64,000 nucleotides of DNA from Methylocystis rosea (GCF_003855495.1 NZ_CP034086.1:806001-870000); one strand, 5' to 3'. Positions 18,661 to 28,320 are shown, counted from the stretch's first letter. The notes: generated by a model not told the origin, from the sequence alone. Program-made: numbers and translations.

Positions 18661-20670
18661 ATGTTTCGTAAAATTCTAATCGCCAATCGCGGCGAGATCG
18701 CTTGTCGCATCATTAAGACGGCGAAGCGCATGGGACTTGCAACCGTCGCCGTCTATTCCGACGCCGACGCCGACGCGTTGCATGTCGAAATGGCCGACGA
18801 GGCCGTCCGTCTCGGCCCGCCGCCCGCCGCCCAGTCCTATCTGCTGATCGATAAGATCGTCGCCGCCTGTAAGGAAACCGGCGCCGAAGCGGTGCATCCG
18901 GGCTATGGCTTTTTGTCCGAGCGCGCCGCCTTCGCCAATGCGCTCGCCGAGGCGAATATCGTTTTCATCGGCCCCAATATTCGCGCCATCGAGGCGATGG
19001 GCGACAAGATCGAGTCGAAGAAATTCGCCTCGGCCGCCAATGTCAGCGTCGTGCCCGGCTACCTTGGCGTCATCGAGAACGCCGAAGAGGCCGTTACGAT
19101 CGCCAGGGACATCGGCTATCCGGTGATGCTGAAAGCGTCGGCTGGCGGCGGCGGCAAGGGCATGCGCGTCGCTTTCACCGACGCCGAAGTGATCGAAGGT
19201 TTCACGCGCGCGCGTTCGGAGGCGGCGTCTTCCTTCGGCGACGACCGCGTCTTCGTCGAGAAATTCATCGTCAATCCGCGCCACATCGAAATTCAGGTGC
19301 TCGGCGACAAGCACGGCAATGTCATCCACCTGAACGAGCGCGAATGCTCCATTCAGCGCCGCAATCAAAAGGTGATTGAAGAAGCGCCGTCGCCGCTGCT
19401 GGACGAGAAGACTCGTCGCGAAATGGGCGCGCAGGCCATCGCGCTCGCCAAGGCCGTGAACTATGATTCCGCGGGCACGGTCGAATTCGTCGCCGGTCAG
19501 GACAAAAGCTTCTACTTCCTTGAAATGAATACGCGCCTGCAGGTCGAGCATCCGGTGACGGAGCTCATCACCGGCATTGATCTTGTCGAGCAGATGATCC
19601 GCGTCGCGGCGGGCGAGCCGCTGCAACTCAAGCAGGAAAACGTCAAGATCAACGGCTGGGCGGTCGAGAGCCGTATTTATGCCGAGGACCCCACGCGCAA
19701 CTTCCTGCCCTCGGTCGGGCGACTGGTCAAATACCGGCCGCCGGAAGAGAAGCGCGAAGGCGGCGTTACGGTGCGCAACGACACCGGCGTCACCGAAGGC
19801 CGCGAAATCTCGATCCACTATGATCCGATGATCGCCAAGCTGGTGACGCATGCGCCAGACCGCCTTCGGGCGATCGTGGCGCAGGCCGACGCCCTCGATC
19901 GCTTCGTGATCGATGGAATCCGCCACAATATTCCGTTTCTGTCGTCGCTCATGCAGAGTCCGCGCTGGCGCTCGGGCAATCTCTCGACCGGCTTTATCAG
20001 CGAAGAATATCCGGAAGGATTTTCTCCGCCCGAGCCTCGGGGAGATTTGGCGCACACGCTTGCCGCGGTCGCGACGCTCATGGACCACATCGGCAATGAG
20101 CGTAAACGGAAGATCTCCGGGCAGCTGCGCGGCGGAAGGCCGGTCGAATTCGAGCGCGAACGCGTGTGCATGCTCGGCGAGCAGAGATTCGACGTCTGCG
20201 TCGAGGCGCAAGGCGAAGCGCTGATCGTACGTTTCGCCGAGGGCGATCAGCGCGCCCATCGCGTTTCGACCCAGTGGCGTCCGGGCGAACTCGTGCTCGA
20301 AGGCGATGTCGACGGCCGCACGGTCTATGTGCAGGCGCGGCCCATCCTCAACGGCTACCGCCTGTCGCATCAGGGGGTCGACGTCACGGCGCGCGTCTAC
20401 ACCAAGCGCGAGGCGGAACTTGTCGCCTTCATGCCCAAGAAAAAGGACGCCGGCGCCTCCAAGCACCTGTTGTGTCCGATGCCCGGCCTAGTGAAGACCG
20501 TTGACGTAACGGAGGGTCAGGAAGTCAAGGCCGGAGAGGCTTTGTGCATGGTCGAAGCCATGAAAATGGAGAACGTGCTGCGCGCCGAGCGCGACGTGAC
20601 CGTGAAGAAGATCCTGGCGAAGGCCGGCGACAGCCTTGCTGTCGACGCCGTGATCATGGAGTTCGCCTAA
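18661..20670 (+). CDS. pccA: Propionyl-CoA carboxylase alpha subunit (biotin carboxylase + BCCP)
   Basis: Carries ATP-dependent biotin carboxylation and the biotin-bearing domain of propionyl-CoA (or related acyl-CoA) carboxylase. The 669 residues comprise a biotin carboxylase domain (start FRKILIANRGEIACRIIKTA; ATP-grasp loop KASAGGGGKGMR near 165; EMNTRLQVEHPVTE near 290), a middle BT domain, and a C-terminal biotinyl domain with the lysine in VEAMKMENVL. Such fused alpha subunits belong to propionyl- or methylcrotonyl-CoA carboxylases. The ending and length favour propionyl. The beta subunit gene is not adjacent. In serine-cycle methylotrophs with the ethylmalonyl-CoA pathway this enzyme is required; its use here is inferred. 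Confidence 0.92.
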   Translation: MFRKILIANRGEIACRIIKTAKRMGLATVAVYSDADADALHVEMADEAVRLGPPPAAQSYLLIDKIVAACKETGAEAVHPGYGFLSERAAFANALAEANIVFIGPNIRAIEAMGDKIESKKFASAANVSVVPGYLGVIENAEEAVTIARDIGYPVMLKASAGGGGKGMRVAFTDAEVIEGFTRARSEAASSFGDDRVFVEKFIVNPRHIEIQVLGDKHGNVIHLNERECSIQRRNQKVIEEAPSPLLDEKTRREMGAQAIALAKAVNYDSAGTVEFVAGQDKSFYFLEMNTRLQVEHPVTELITGIDLVEQMIRVAAGEPLQLKQENVKINGWAVESRIYAEDPTRNFLPSVGRLVKYRPPEEKREGGVTVRNDTGVTEGREISIHYDPMIAKLVTHAPDRLRAIVAQADALDRFVIDGIRHNIPFLSSLMQSPRWRSGNLSTGFISEEYPEGFSPPEPRGDLAHTLAAVATLMDHIGNERKRKISGQLRGGRPVEFERERVCMLGEQRFDVCVEAQGEALIVRFAEGDQRAHRVSTQWRPGELVLEGDVDGRTVYVQARPILNGYRLSHQGVDVTARVYTKREAELVAFMPKKKDAGASKHLLCPMPGLVKTVDVTEGQEVKAGEALCMVEAMKMENVLRAERDVTVKKILAKAGDSLAVDAVIMEFA

Positions 20671-20694
20671 ATGGCGTCGCGCGCTGACGGCGCG

Positions 20695-21438
20695 CTACAG
20701 GTTGAGGAACATGCTCACCGATAAAATATGATTCATCCGGTGATCGAACGTCTGCGCGCGCCGCGAGACGGCCCGCGATTGGATGAGCTGGTTCATATAG
20801 CCGATCTCCACGCGCGCCTTCTCGCTGAAACTATAGCCGAGGCCGGCGAAGCCGCGATTTTGATCGAAGCCGAACCGCGTTGCGGGCGTCGTTGAATTCA
20901 GCCGGACAAACACCTCATCCCAGAGCACGAGGCTCAAAGGGGCGTTTTCCCAGAGCGGATGCGAAAAGCGCACAAATTGGCGCAGGCGCCATTCGACGGT
21001 ATTCACGTTCTGAATGAAGCGCTGCTCAAGGCGCGTGCGGCTTGTCAGGTCGCCGAAGGCGGCCTTGTCGGTCAGCAGGACCTGTTGCCAGATCCGATTT
21101 TCATGTTGCGTTTTGGCGTCTTGCGGAAAGGTCGCGATATGCGCGTAGCCGAGCCACAGGCTGGCCTTGTCGGATAGCGCATAGCCGACGCCGGCGCGCC
21201 CCAGCGCCTGATCGGCGGTGGCGCCATCGTTCCGAAAGCGCCCCTGGCTTTCCAACCACAGCCGCCATTTTTCCAAACTCGGATCAATCGAGCCGAGCTT
21301 GGCGATGGTCGTGACGTTTTCCCAGATCCTGAAATCTTCGTCGACAGCCGCCGCCGGGCCGGTCGTCACGAAAATTCCGAGCAAGGACCCGCCGCAAACG
21401 GCGAGCCGCCTCGTCCTTTGAATTGTCGCCGCTGACAC
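20695..21438 (-). CDS. DUF2490 outer-membrane beta-barrel-like protein
   Basis: A 247-residue exported protein with a signal peptide (cleavage near AAA|VDEDFRIW). The alternating amphipathic strands (ASLWLGYAHIATF, TRLEQRFIQNVN, WRLRQFVRFSHPL, ARVEIGYMNQL) and the terminal HILSVSMFLNL are characteristic of DUF2490, whose members are taken to be outer-membrane barrels. The final residue is Leu rather than the more usual terminal Phe. It converges on pccA with a 24-base gap. It lies downstream of the SulP operon on the same strand, but a gap of about 80 bases makes co-transcription uncertain. Confidence 0.85.
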   Translation of the reverse strand: MSAATIQRTRRLAVCGGSLLGIFVTTGPAAAVDEDFRIWENVTTIAKLGSIDPSLEKWRLWLESQGRFRNDGATADQALGRAGVGYALSDKASLWLGYAHIATFPQDAKTQHENRIWQQVLLTDKAAFGDLTSRTRLEQRFIQNVNTVEWRLRQFVRFSHPLWENAPLSLVLWDEVFVRLNSTTPATRFGFDQNRGFAGLGYSFSEKARVEIGYMNQLIQSRAVSRRAQTFDHRMNHILSVSMFLNL

Positions 21439-21518
21439 CGCCGTCTCCGTGGAAATCGAGCACCCAGCGCATTGGAGCGACTCCTCTCACGCTAGTCAAA
21501 CGCCACAGAGAAGGTGGA

Positions 21519-23084
21519 TCAGGCCGCGACCGATGTTGGCGTGGGGCGGGCCCGCTCCCGGAACAGGCCGTGCAGCGCATCCCAATCGAGCACCAGTTCG
21601 CCGCCGTCGCTGCGAAGTTGCTCGTCCCAACTCGCGAGCAGATCGAGACAGGCGTGATCGATATACGTCAGCTCGTTGAGATGCACATGGAGGCGCGCGC
21701 CCCGCGGCAGGGCTTCGAAAGCGGCGGCGAGTTGCGGCAGCCGTATGAAAGTCGCGGCGCCCTCCAGGTGGATCACGGTCATGCCGTTGATCTGTTCCCT
21801 GCGGATCTTGAGATGCGAGAACCTGTAGAGCAAGCGCGCGACCGCCAGACCGACGCCAACCGCAATGCCGGTCAATACGTCGGTCGCGACCACGGTCGCG
21901 AACGTCGCCGCGTAGATGCCGGTCTCGATACGGTCCTGACCCCAGAGAAAGCGCGCGAAACTGAGATTGATCAGATTGATCCCCGCGTAGACCAGCACTG
22001 CCGCGAGGCTCGCCACGGGGATGATGCGGAGCACGTCGGGCGCGAGGGTGATGAACAGCAGAATCCACAGGCCGTGCAGCACGGTCGAGAGTCTCGTGCG
22101 TCCGCCTGCCGTGACATTGGCCGAACTGCGCACAATGACGCCCGATATGGGCAGCACGCCAAGAACGCCGCAAAGGAAATTGCCGACGCCCTGCGCCACC
22201 AGTTCCCTGTTGTAGCGGGTGCGGGGCGTGCGTCGCTGCATCGCGTCGACGGCGGTCGCCGTCAGCAGCGATTCCGCGCTCGAAACGAACGCGAGCGACA
22301 ACGCCGCCGCCCACAGCGCGCCCTCGCCGATCCTGCCAAGGGTGTGAGTTGTCGGCAAATTCACCGCGGCCAAAAGATCGTCCGGCGCCGGGACATATTT
22401 GATGTCGAGGGCAAAGAACGCCGCGGCCGCCGTCGCCAGGCCTACGCCGACGAGCGGGGCAGGGAGAAAGGACAGCCATCTCGGCGCCCAGCGGCGCCAC
22501 GAGAGAATTACGGTGACCGTGAGCAGTCCGATCAGGGCGGCGGATTGGTGCGCCTCCATCGTCACGCCCTTCCAAACGGCGAGCGGCAGCGACCAGAGAT
22601 TGATGACGCCGCCGAACTCCTGTCCCGTCCCGGGCGGCGTATCGTCGACCATCACGTGAAATTGCGACGCGAAAATCAGCAAGCCGATTCCGGCGAGCAT
22701 GCCCTGAATCAGCGCCGGCGCGACCGCCCGGAACACCGGTCCGAAGCGCAGGGCGCCAGCGGCAATCTGAATCAGGCCCGACAGTATTACGATGAGCCCG
22801 AAGACTTCGAAGCCGAGGTCCTTAATGAACACGGCGGCCATCACCGCCGCGCCATTCGCCGCGCCGCTCACTTGCAGGGGACAGCCCGAAAGCATGCCGA
22901 CGACGATGCCGCCGATGACGCCGCTGATGAGGCCGACGGCGGCGGCGTTCTCGAAGGGAAAACCGGCCACGAGCGCGAGACCCATGGACAAGGGAAGGGC
23001 CACGAGCAGCACGACGACGGAAGCGAAGACGTCGTCTTTGATCGTCGAGAGACGAGAAGGCGCGACATCAAGTTCTACAGACAT
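21519..23084 (-). CDS. SulP-family anion transporter with STAS domain (putative bicarbonate carrier)
   Basis: A 521-residue inner-membrane carrier. It has ten or more hydrophobic segments from residue 20 to about 420 (DVFASVVVLLVALPLSMGLALVAG first) and a C-terminal STAS domain (about 430-521) with LHVHLNELTYIDHACLDLL. SulP proteins move sulfate, bicarbonate or dicarboxylates. The beta-carbonic anhydrase gene 44 bases upstream in the same operon argues for bicarbonate, as in BicA-like systems; this is inference. The start at 23084 (MSVELDVAPSR) is preferred to 23132, which would overlap the anhydrase stop. Confidence 0.92.
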   Translation of the reverse strand: MSVELDVAPSRLSTIKDDVFASVVVLLVALPLSMGLALVAGFPFENAAAVGLISGVIGGIVVGMLSGCPLQVSGAANGAAVMAAVFIKDLGFEVFGLIVILSGLIQIAAGALRFGPVFRAVAPALIQGMLAGIGLLIFASQFHVMVDDTPPGTGQEFGGVINLWSLPLAVWKGVTMEAHQSAALIGLLTVTVILSWRRWAPRWLSFLPAPLVGVGLATAAAAFFALDIKYVPAPDDLLAAVNLPTTHTLGRIGEGALWAAALSLAFVSSAESLLTATAVDAMQRRTPRTRYNRELVAQGVGNFLCGVLGVLPISGVIVRSSANVTAGGRTRLSTVLHGLWILLFITLAPDVLRIIPVASLAAVLVYAGINLINLSFARFLWGQDRIETGIYAATFATVVATDVLTGIAVGVGLAVARLLYRFSHLKIRREQINGMTVIHLEGAATFIRLPQLAAAFEALPRGARLHVHLNELTYIDHACLDLLASWDEQLRSDGGELVLDWDALHGLFRERARPTPTSVAA

Positions 23085-23128
23085 TTTCGCATCCTTTAAT
23101 GGTTCAGGTTCGCGGAAGCGGCGCGAGG

Positions 23129-23797
23129 TCAAACCTCGACGCTGACGCGTTCTCTCTCCTCGCGCGCAGGCATTTCCGACGGCGTCGGCGCGAGAGCGAA
23201 TTGGCGCGTCGCGGGGTCATAGACAAAGACTTCGCCTGTCTCGATCTTGTAGACCCAGCCATGCAGCCTCAGTTTGTCCTGAGCGAGGGCGGAGGCGACG
23301 ACAGGATGCGTGCGCAGATTTTCGAGCTGCGCGAGCACATTCTCCTGGATGGCGACGTTAAGCTGATCTGCCCCGGTTCTGTCCGCATATTTTTCGTGCA
23401 TGATGCGCCGTGTGGCTTCGGCGTGCGACAGCCAGTCGCTCAGCGCGGGAAAGGCTGTGGCTGGCGGCGGATCGAGCAGGCCTTTCATCGCCCCGCAATG
23501 CGAGTGGCCGCAGACGATGATGTCCTTGACGCCAAGGCCGGCGATCGCGAATTCGATGGTCGCCGCTTCGCCGCCGCGCACGGCGCCGTATGGCGGGACG
23601 AGATTGCCCGCGTTGCGCAGGATGAAAAGGTCTCCAGGCGCCGACTGGGTGAGCAGGCACGGGTCGATGCGCGAATCGGCGCAGGTGATGAACAGCGTCT
23701 CCGGCGCCTGGCCTTGGGCCAGGCGTTCGAACAATTCGCGCTGGCTACCGAACACCCGCGACTGGAAGTGGTGTAGGCCTTCGATTAACCGCTGCAC
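23129..23797 (-). CDS. Beta-class carbonic anhydrase
   Basis: Interconverts CO2 and bicarbonate. It has 222 residues with all zinc ligands of the beta class: Cys39 and Asp41 in CADSR (39-43), and His98 and Cys101 in CGHSHCGAMKG. No signal peptide is present, so it is cytoplasmic. It is the middle gene of a likely operon (small exported protein, anhydrase, SulP carrier) divergent from a NhaR-type regulator. The pairing suggests uptake and hydration/dehydration of inorganic carbon, relevant to a methylotroph that fixes CO2 through carboxylation reactions. Confidence 0.96.
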   Translation of the reverse strand: MQRLIEGLHHFQSRVFGSQRELFERLAQGQAPETLFITCADSRIDPCLLTQSAPGDLFILRNAGNLVPPYGAVRGGEAATIEFAIAGLGVKDIIVCGHSHCGAMKGLLDPPPATAFPALSDWLSHAEATRRIMHEKYADRTGADQLNVAIQENVLAQLENLRTHPVVASALAQDKLRLHGWVYKIETGEVFVYDPATRQFALAPTPSEMPAREERERVSVEV

Positions 23798-23875
23798 CTT
23801 GAGCTCCTATTGCTTATGCGCGACATCGCGCGCCAACCGCATGAGAACAGCCCGAGCGTCTCTCTCGCGGTCGCG

Positions 23876-24103
23876 TCAATTCAGGCCGCCGGTTCTTTCA
23901 TCCGTCTGCTCCGATGCGCCCACGTCGTCGGCCGAGGGCGGTCGGCAATCCGCATCTGCGCTGCGCTTGCGCAATTGGCTAAAAAGGTCGCAGAGCAGGC
24001 AGTGTCCAGGAGCGCCGTCGATGAATTCGCGTCCGGTGGCGAATCCGGGCGACGCCAGCGCACCGGCCAAGGCCAGGGCGATGAGTGCGGAGCGATGCGC
24101 CAT
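23876..24103 (-). CDS. Small exported Cys-pair protein at the head of the SulP operon
   Basis: A 75-residue protein starting MAHRSALIALALAGALASPGF. A very good ribosome site (AAAGGAGGACAGGC before the ATG) and a signal peptide with cleavage near FA|TG support it as real. The short mature part has GHCLLCDLF, a CxxC pair, and a third cysteine in DADCRPP. The tail is charged and low in complexity. It is not recognisable as a named family. It is first in the minus-strand unit with the carbonic anhydrase (78 bases on), so it may be a periplasmic accessory of that system; this is inferred from position only. Confidence 0.65.
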   Translation of the reverse strand: MAHRSALIALALAGALASPGFATGREFIDGAPGHCLLCDLFSQLRKRSADADCRPPSADDVGASEQTDERTGGLN

Positions 24104-24223
24104 TGCCTGTCCTCCTTTTGGTCGAGCGCCGCCGCAGCGCTGACGTCATCAAAGATGGCGTAAGGGGTTGAGATTGAAAATAAGGATATATAAATTAGTT
24201 TCATCGATAAAAGCTATGGAACC

Positions 24224-25114
24224 ATGGAACGTCTTAACTATCAACATTTGTTCTACTTCTGGAACGTCGCCCGGGAGGGCGGCGTCACCCGCGCGAGCGA
24301 AAAGCTCGGATTGGCGCAGCCGACGATCAGCGGCCAGATCGCGGCTTTCGAGGCGTCGATCGGCGCGCAGCTCTTCCGCAAGGAAGGCCGCAATCTGGTG
24401 ATGACCGAAACCGGCCGCACGGTGTTCAATTACGCCGACGAAATATTTTCGCTGGGCCGCGAGCTCGGCAGCGCCTTGAAGGATCGATCGGCGGCGGTAA
24501 GCGTCAGGCTGAGCGTCGGCGTTTCCAACGCGCTGCCGAAACTCCTCGTCTATCGTCTGCTCCAACCCGCTCTCGCCGCGCATAATCAAGTCGTCTGTCA
24601 TGAGGATAAAACCGAGCGTCTCCTGGCCGAACTGCCCGTGCACGGAGTCGATCTCGTGTTTTCAGACTGGCCTGCGACAGGCGCCGCGGATGCGCGGATC
24701 TACAATCATCCGATCGGCGAAAGCGGCGTGGCGGCCTTTGCGACGCTGGAACTGCAGCAGCGCTATCGGAAGAATTTCCCGCGTTGCCTTGACGGCGCGC
24801 CGCTCTTGCTGCCGACGTCCAACACGGCGTTGCGCCGTTCGCTCGACCAATGGCTGGACGCCAACAGTCTCTTTCCAAGAGTCGTCGCGGAAGTCGAGGA
24901 CAGCGCCCTGCTGAAGACATTCGGGGCGGGGGGCGCCGGCGTCTTCATGGCGCCGACCGCCGTTCGCGCCCAGGTCGAGGAGCAATATGGCGTCAGATAT
25001 ATCGCGACGCTGGACGGCGTCAGCGAGCGATTCTATGCGATCACCGCGCAAAGGAAAATCAAGCACGCGGGAGTCGCAGCCATTCTCGAGAGCGCGCGGG
25101 ACTGGCTAGTCTAA
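24224..25114 (+). CDS. nhaR: LysR-type regulator of the NhaR group
   Basis: A 296-residue LysR-type transcription factor. The winged helix-turn-helix occupies residues 1-65 (LNYQHLFYFWNVAREGGVTRAS, then LAQPTISGQIAAFE), followed by RTVFNYADEIFSLGRELG, the wording typical of NhaR, and a substrate-binding-like effector domain to the end. NhaR of E. coli responds to Na+ and activates nhaA. Here the divergent neighbours are the SulP/carbonic anhydrase operon, so that operon is the likely target. The 120-base AT-rich gap between them would hold the binding site. The last four bases overlap the convergent purK stop. Confidence 0.88.
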   Translation: MERLNYQHLFYFWNVAREGGVTRASEKLGLAQPTISGQIAAFEASIGAQLFRKEGRNLVMTETGRTVFNYADEIFSLGRELGSALKDRSAAVSVRLSVGVSNALPKLLVYRLLQPALAAHNQVVCHEDKTERLLAELPVHGVDLVFSDWPATGAADARIYNHPIGESGVAAFATLELQQRYRKNFPRCLDGAPLLLPTSNTALRRSLDQWLDANSLFPRVVAEVEDSALLKTFGAGGAGVFMAPTAVRAQVEEQYGVRYIATLDGVSERFYAITAQRKIKHAGVAAILESARDWLV

Positions 25115-26190
25115 TCGTTGAACACGCGCGTCACATGACCCATTTTGCGGCCCGCGCGCGTCTCTTTTTTTCCGTAAAGATGCAGACAGGCGCCGTCCTC
25201 ACGCGCCAGCTCCGGCCATGCGTCGACGTCGTCGCCAATGAGATTGCGCATCTCGACGCGACGACCGTGCCGGCGCGTGGCGCCGAGCGGCCAGCCGGCG
25301 ACCGCGCGCATATGCTGCTCGAATTGCGAGGTCAGCGCGCCGTCGAGCGTCCAATGTCCGGAGTTGTGCACGCGCGGCGCAATTTCATTCACGATCAAGG
25401 TTTCGCGGTCGCCATCGCGGACCACGAACATCTCGACCGCGATCACGCCGACGTAGTCGGCGGCCTCGGCGAGGCGACGGGCGATGTCGATCGCCTGTGT
25501 CGCCGTTTCGTCGGCGATCTCGGCGGGCGCCAAGGTCCTCGCCAGAATGTGATGCTCGTGGAGGTTTTCGGAGACGTCATAGGCGCGAAATTCGCCGTGC
25601 AGTCCACGCGCGGCGATAACCGACACTTCTTTCTCGAACGGCACGACGCTCTCCAAAATGCATGCCGCGCCGCCAAGCGTGCGAAAGGCGACCGCGAGGT
25701 CGCCGCCGTCACGCAACTGGGTCTGACCTTTGCCGTCGTAGCCGAGGCGCCGCGTCTTTAGGATCGAATTGCGGCCGAGCTGCGCGACGGCGCGCGCAAG
25801 CGCGCCGGCGTTGTCGACCGGAACAAAATCGGCCGTCGCGATTCCGAGGCTTTGCACGAACTGCTTCTCAATGAGCCTATCCTGGGTCAGGGCCAGCGCC
25901 CTGGGATTGGGGCGCACCGGCCGATGCGCCTCGAGCACTTGCGCCGTGCGGGCGGGCACGTTCTCGAATTCATACGTCACGACGTCGACAGATTCGGCGA
26001 AGGCGGCGAGAGCGGCTTCGTCGTTAAAGCCGGCTTGCGTGCGGGCGGCGCAGACGTCGAAGGCCGGGTCGTCGGCGACGGGGGAGAAGACATGCGTCCT
26101 CAGGCCGAGCCGCGCGCCCGCCAGCGCCAGCATGCGCGCCAGCTGGCCGCCGCCAAGAATGCCGATCGTCGCGCCAGGCGCGAGCATCAA
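25111..26190 (-). CDS. purK: N5-carboxyaminoimidazole ribonucleotide synthase
   Basis: ATP-grasp enzyme that carboxylates aminoimidazole ribonucleotide with bicarbonate in purine synthesis. It has 359 residues, with a glycine-rich start [21 protein letters not shown]-grasp segments ([25 protein letters not shown]) and the conserved [14 protein letters not shown]. The ATGA overlap with purE (four bases) shows a purE-purK operon, the usual arrangement. Confidence 0.97.
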   Translation of the reverse strand: MMLAPGATIGILGGGQLARMLALAGARLGLRTHVFSPVADDPAFDVCAARTQAGFNDEAALAAFAESVDVVTYEFENVPARTAQVLEAHRPVRPNPRALALTQDRLIEKQFVQSLGIATADFVPVDNAGALARAVAQLGRNSILKTRRLGYDGKGQTQLRDGGDLAVAFRTLGGAACILESVVPFEKEVSVIAARGLHGEFRAYDVSENLHEHHILARTLAPAEIADETATQAIDIARRLAEAADYVGVIAVEMFVVRDGDRETLIVNEIAPRVHNSGHWTLDGALTSQFEQHMRAVAGWPLGATRRHGRRVEMRNLIGDDVDAWPELAREDGACLHLYGKKETRAGRKMGHVTRVFND

Positions 26191-26684
26191 GCGCCGTCGC
26201 GCGGCGTCGCCGCTACATTGTCCGTCTGACGCGCGCGATAGTCCGCGAGTCGCGCGGCGAGCGCCTTGTCGGCGAGGGCAAGAATTGCGGCGGCGAGCAG
26301 CGCGGCGTTGATCGCCCCGGCCTTGCCGATGGCGAGAGTTCCCACGGGCACGCCGCCCGGCATCTGCACGATCGAGAGCAGCGAATCGAGGCCCTTCAGC
26401 GCTTCAGATTCGACGGGCACGCCGAGGACCGGCAGCGGCGTCATCGCGGCTGTCATGCCCGGCAGATGCGCGGCGCCGCCAGCCCCGGCGATGATGACCT
26501 TGAAGCCTTCCGATTCGGCGCCCTTCGCGAACGCCGCCAGTCGATCGGGCGTGCGATGGGCCGAAACGATGCGCGCGTCGTAGCCGATCTCGAGCGCCGC
26601 GAGAGTTTCGACCGCGTGGCGCATCGTCGCCCAGTCGGATTGCGACCCCATGATGACGGCGACGGGCGGTTTCGACTTCCCCAC
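26187..26684 (-). CDS. purE: 5-(carboxyamino)imidazole ribonucleotide mutase
   Basis: Converts the PurK product to carboxyaminoimidazole ribonucleotide. It has 165 residues of class I Pur[15 protein letters not shown] at the start, [12 protein letters not shown] with the catalytic His, [14 protein letters not shown] and [20 protein letters not shown]. First gene of purEK. Confidence 0.97.
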   Translation of the reverse strand: MGKSKPPVAVIMGSQSDWATMRHAVETLAALEIGYDARIVSAHRTPDRLAAFAKGAESEGFKVIIAGAGGAAHLPGMTAAMTPLPVLGVPVESEALKGLDSLLSIVQMPGGVPVGTLAIGKAGAINAALLAAAILALADKALAARLADYRARQTDNVAATPRDGA

Positions 26685-26842
26685 TCTGCATTCCTTTACA
26701 AAGGGAAGCCATGCGGCATAGACGATGGCTTCTCGATAGGCAAGCGCGCGATCGGCGTCGATCGCGGACCGATTTCGCTTCGCGAGAGTGCGGCGCCCGC
26801 GCTAAGACTCCACAGCATTCTCTCGATCGGCGTGGTTGAATT

Positions 26843-28057
26843 ATGGATGAAGGCCTGAGGCAAGCGGTCGCCGTGCTGGCGGTGGCGATGATCGTCGCGA
26901 TCGCCGCCCGTCAAATCAGACTGCCCTATACCGTCGGGCTGGTCATCGTCGGCGCCGCCGTCGCGTTGTCGGGCGCTGACTTCGCGCCGCATCTGACTCA
27001 TGATCTGATTTTCGACCTCGTCTTGCCGCCGCTGCTGTTCGAGGCGGCGCTGACCCTGTCCTGGCGCGAACTGGTGCGCGATTCGCTGCCTTTGCTCGCG
27101 CTCGCGGGAATCGGAACAGTCGTTTCCGCAGCCGTCGTCACGGCGTCGATGACGACGTTGCTCGGCTGGCCTCTCTTCTCGGCGATGCTGTTTGGCGCGC
27201 TGATCGCGGCGACGGATCCGGTCGCGATCATCGCGATGTTCAAGGACAACCGGATCAAAGGCCGCATGCGGCTGCTGGTCGAAAGCGAAAGCCTGCTCAA
27301 CGACGGCGCTGCGGCGGTGCTCTTCGTCATGGCGCTCGCCTTTGTGCAAAGCGGCGGCGCGGACCAGAGCGCCGCGGCGACCGCCCTCACTCTTGTGAAA
27401 GTCGTGTTCGGCGGCGTCGTTGTCGGGGCCTTGTTCGGCGGGGCCGCCATCCTCGCCTCGCTGCGCACCTCGGAACATCTCATCGAAGCGGCGCTGACGA
27501 CCATCGCCGCGTTCGGCTCGTTTCTGGTCGCCGAATATTTCCATGTCTCCGGCGTGCTGGCGACGGTGACGGCCGGTCTCGTCATGGGCAATCTGGGCCT
27601 GCTGAGCGAGCAGGAAGGCGGCTACATCACCCTCAAGGGGCGCGAATTCGTTCTGTCCTTTTGGGATTTCGCGGCTTTCCTGGCCAATTCCATGGTGTTC
27701 CTTATGATTGGCGCGGATGTGGCGTCGACCCCGTTCGGCGCCGTCGGGGCGACGGCGCTGGCCGTGGGGATCGCGACGGTGCTTTTCGCGCGCGCCGTCG
27801 TCGTCTATCCATTGAGTTCGTTGTTTTTCATTTCGCGATGGAAGATCTCTTTTCGCGAGCAGCATGTTCTCTGGTGGGGCGGCTTGCGCGGCGCGCTTGC
27901 GCTCGCCCTGGCGCTGTCGCTTCCGGGCGATCTGCCGCAACGCGACGAGATACTCGCCATCACTTTCGCCGTGGTCGGTTTCTCGATTGTGGTTCAGGGC
28001 CTCACCATGCCGCTGCTGCTTCGCGCCCTCGGCTTCGTGGCGGGGGGGCGGCCGTAA
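26843..28057 (+). CDS. CPA1-family Na+(K+)/H+ antiporter
   Basis: A 404-residue inner-membrane antiporter with about twelve hydrophobic segments. Conserved CPA1 motifs are present: the ion-binding aspartate in AATDPVAIIAM, the ESESLLNDGAA loop, and GGLRGALALALALSLP near the C-terminus. It has no long cytoplasmic tail. It is transcribed away from purE, and it lies 2 kb from the SulP operon and NhaR-type regulator. A sodium gradient kept by this protein could drive Na+-coupled bicarbonate uptake, but that link is speculative. Confidence 0.93.
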   Translation: MDEGLRQAVAVLAVAMIVAIAARQIRLPYTVGLVIVGAAVALSGADFAPHLTHDLIFDLVLPPLLFEAALTLSWRELVRDSLPLLALAGIGTVVSAAVVTASMTTLLGWPLFSAMLFGALIAATDPVAIIAMFKDNRIKGRMRLLVESESLLNDGAAAVLFVMALAFVQSGGADQSAAATALTLVKVVFGGVVVGALFGGAAILASLRTSEHLIEAALTTIAAFGSFLVAEYFHVSGVLATVTAGLVMGNLGLLSEQEGGYITLKGREFVLSFWDFAAFLANSMVFLMIGADVASTPFGAVGATALAVGIATVLFARAVVVYPLSSLFFISRWKISFREQHVLWWGGLRGALALALALSLPGDLPQRDEILAITFAVVGFSIVVQGLTMPLLLRALGFVAGGRP

Positions 28058-28104
28058 GCGGCGATCCGGCTACCGAGCGGCGGGAGGGACGAAGCCAATC
28101 CAGC

Positions 28105-28320
28105 TTAAGCGATGATGTCGGGCGTGAGCTGGTCTTCGAGATAGGCGATGCGGTCGCGCAGCAGCAGCTTGCGTTTTTTCAGCCGCTGAATCTGCAGCTG
28201 ATCGGCGACGCCGACCGCCAGCAACGCGTCGATCGCGGTTTCCAGATCGTGATGCTCCAGCCGAAGCCGTGCGACTTCAGCGCGGGTCGCGCTCATGTCG
28301 ATCTCGCTCGTATCGTTCAT
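28105..28320 (-). CDS. DUF465/YdcH-family mini-protein
   Basis: A 71-residue all-helical protein. The core DLETAIDALL, then IQRLKKRKLLLRDRIAYLEDQL, is the DUF465 (YdcH) signature: a helical hairpin with a lysine-rich middle. Function is unknown. A second family member lies at 29943-30122 on the same strand, on the other side of selO. Confidence 0.88.
   Translation of the reverse strand: MNDTSEIDMSATRAEVARLRLEHHDLETAIDALLAVGVADQLQIQRLKKRKLLLRDRIAYLEDQLTPDIIA

Noticed and set aside
18676..20466. A 596-codon open frame on the minus strand opposite pccA
   Set aside because: It is a frame shadow caused by high GC; the opposite frame encodes an unmistakable biotin carboxylase with all motifs.
21423..23099. 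A 558-codon plus-strand frame opposite the SulP gene
   Set aside because: Its product is a charged Arg/Asp/Gly-rich sequence with no hydrophobic or domain pattern, while the minus strand encodes a clear SulP-STAS carrier.
24104..24223. Specific LysR operator or -10 box in the AT-rich gap before nhaR
   Set aside because: The gap holds TATATAAATTAG and ATCGAT, but no clear T-N11-A palindrome could be chosen over alternatives, so no site is annotated.
26696..27940. A 414-codon minus-strand frame opposite the CPA1 antiporter
   Set aside because: Arg/Glu/Gln/His-rich low-complexity product with no recognisable domain; the plus strand encodes a clear antiporter.
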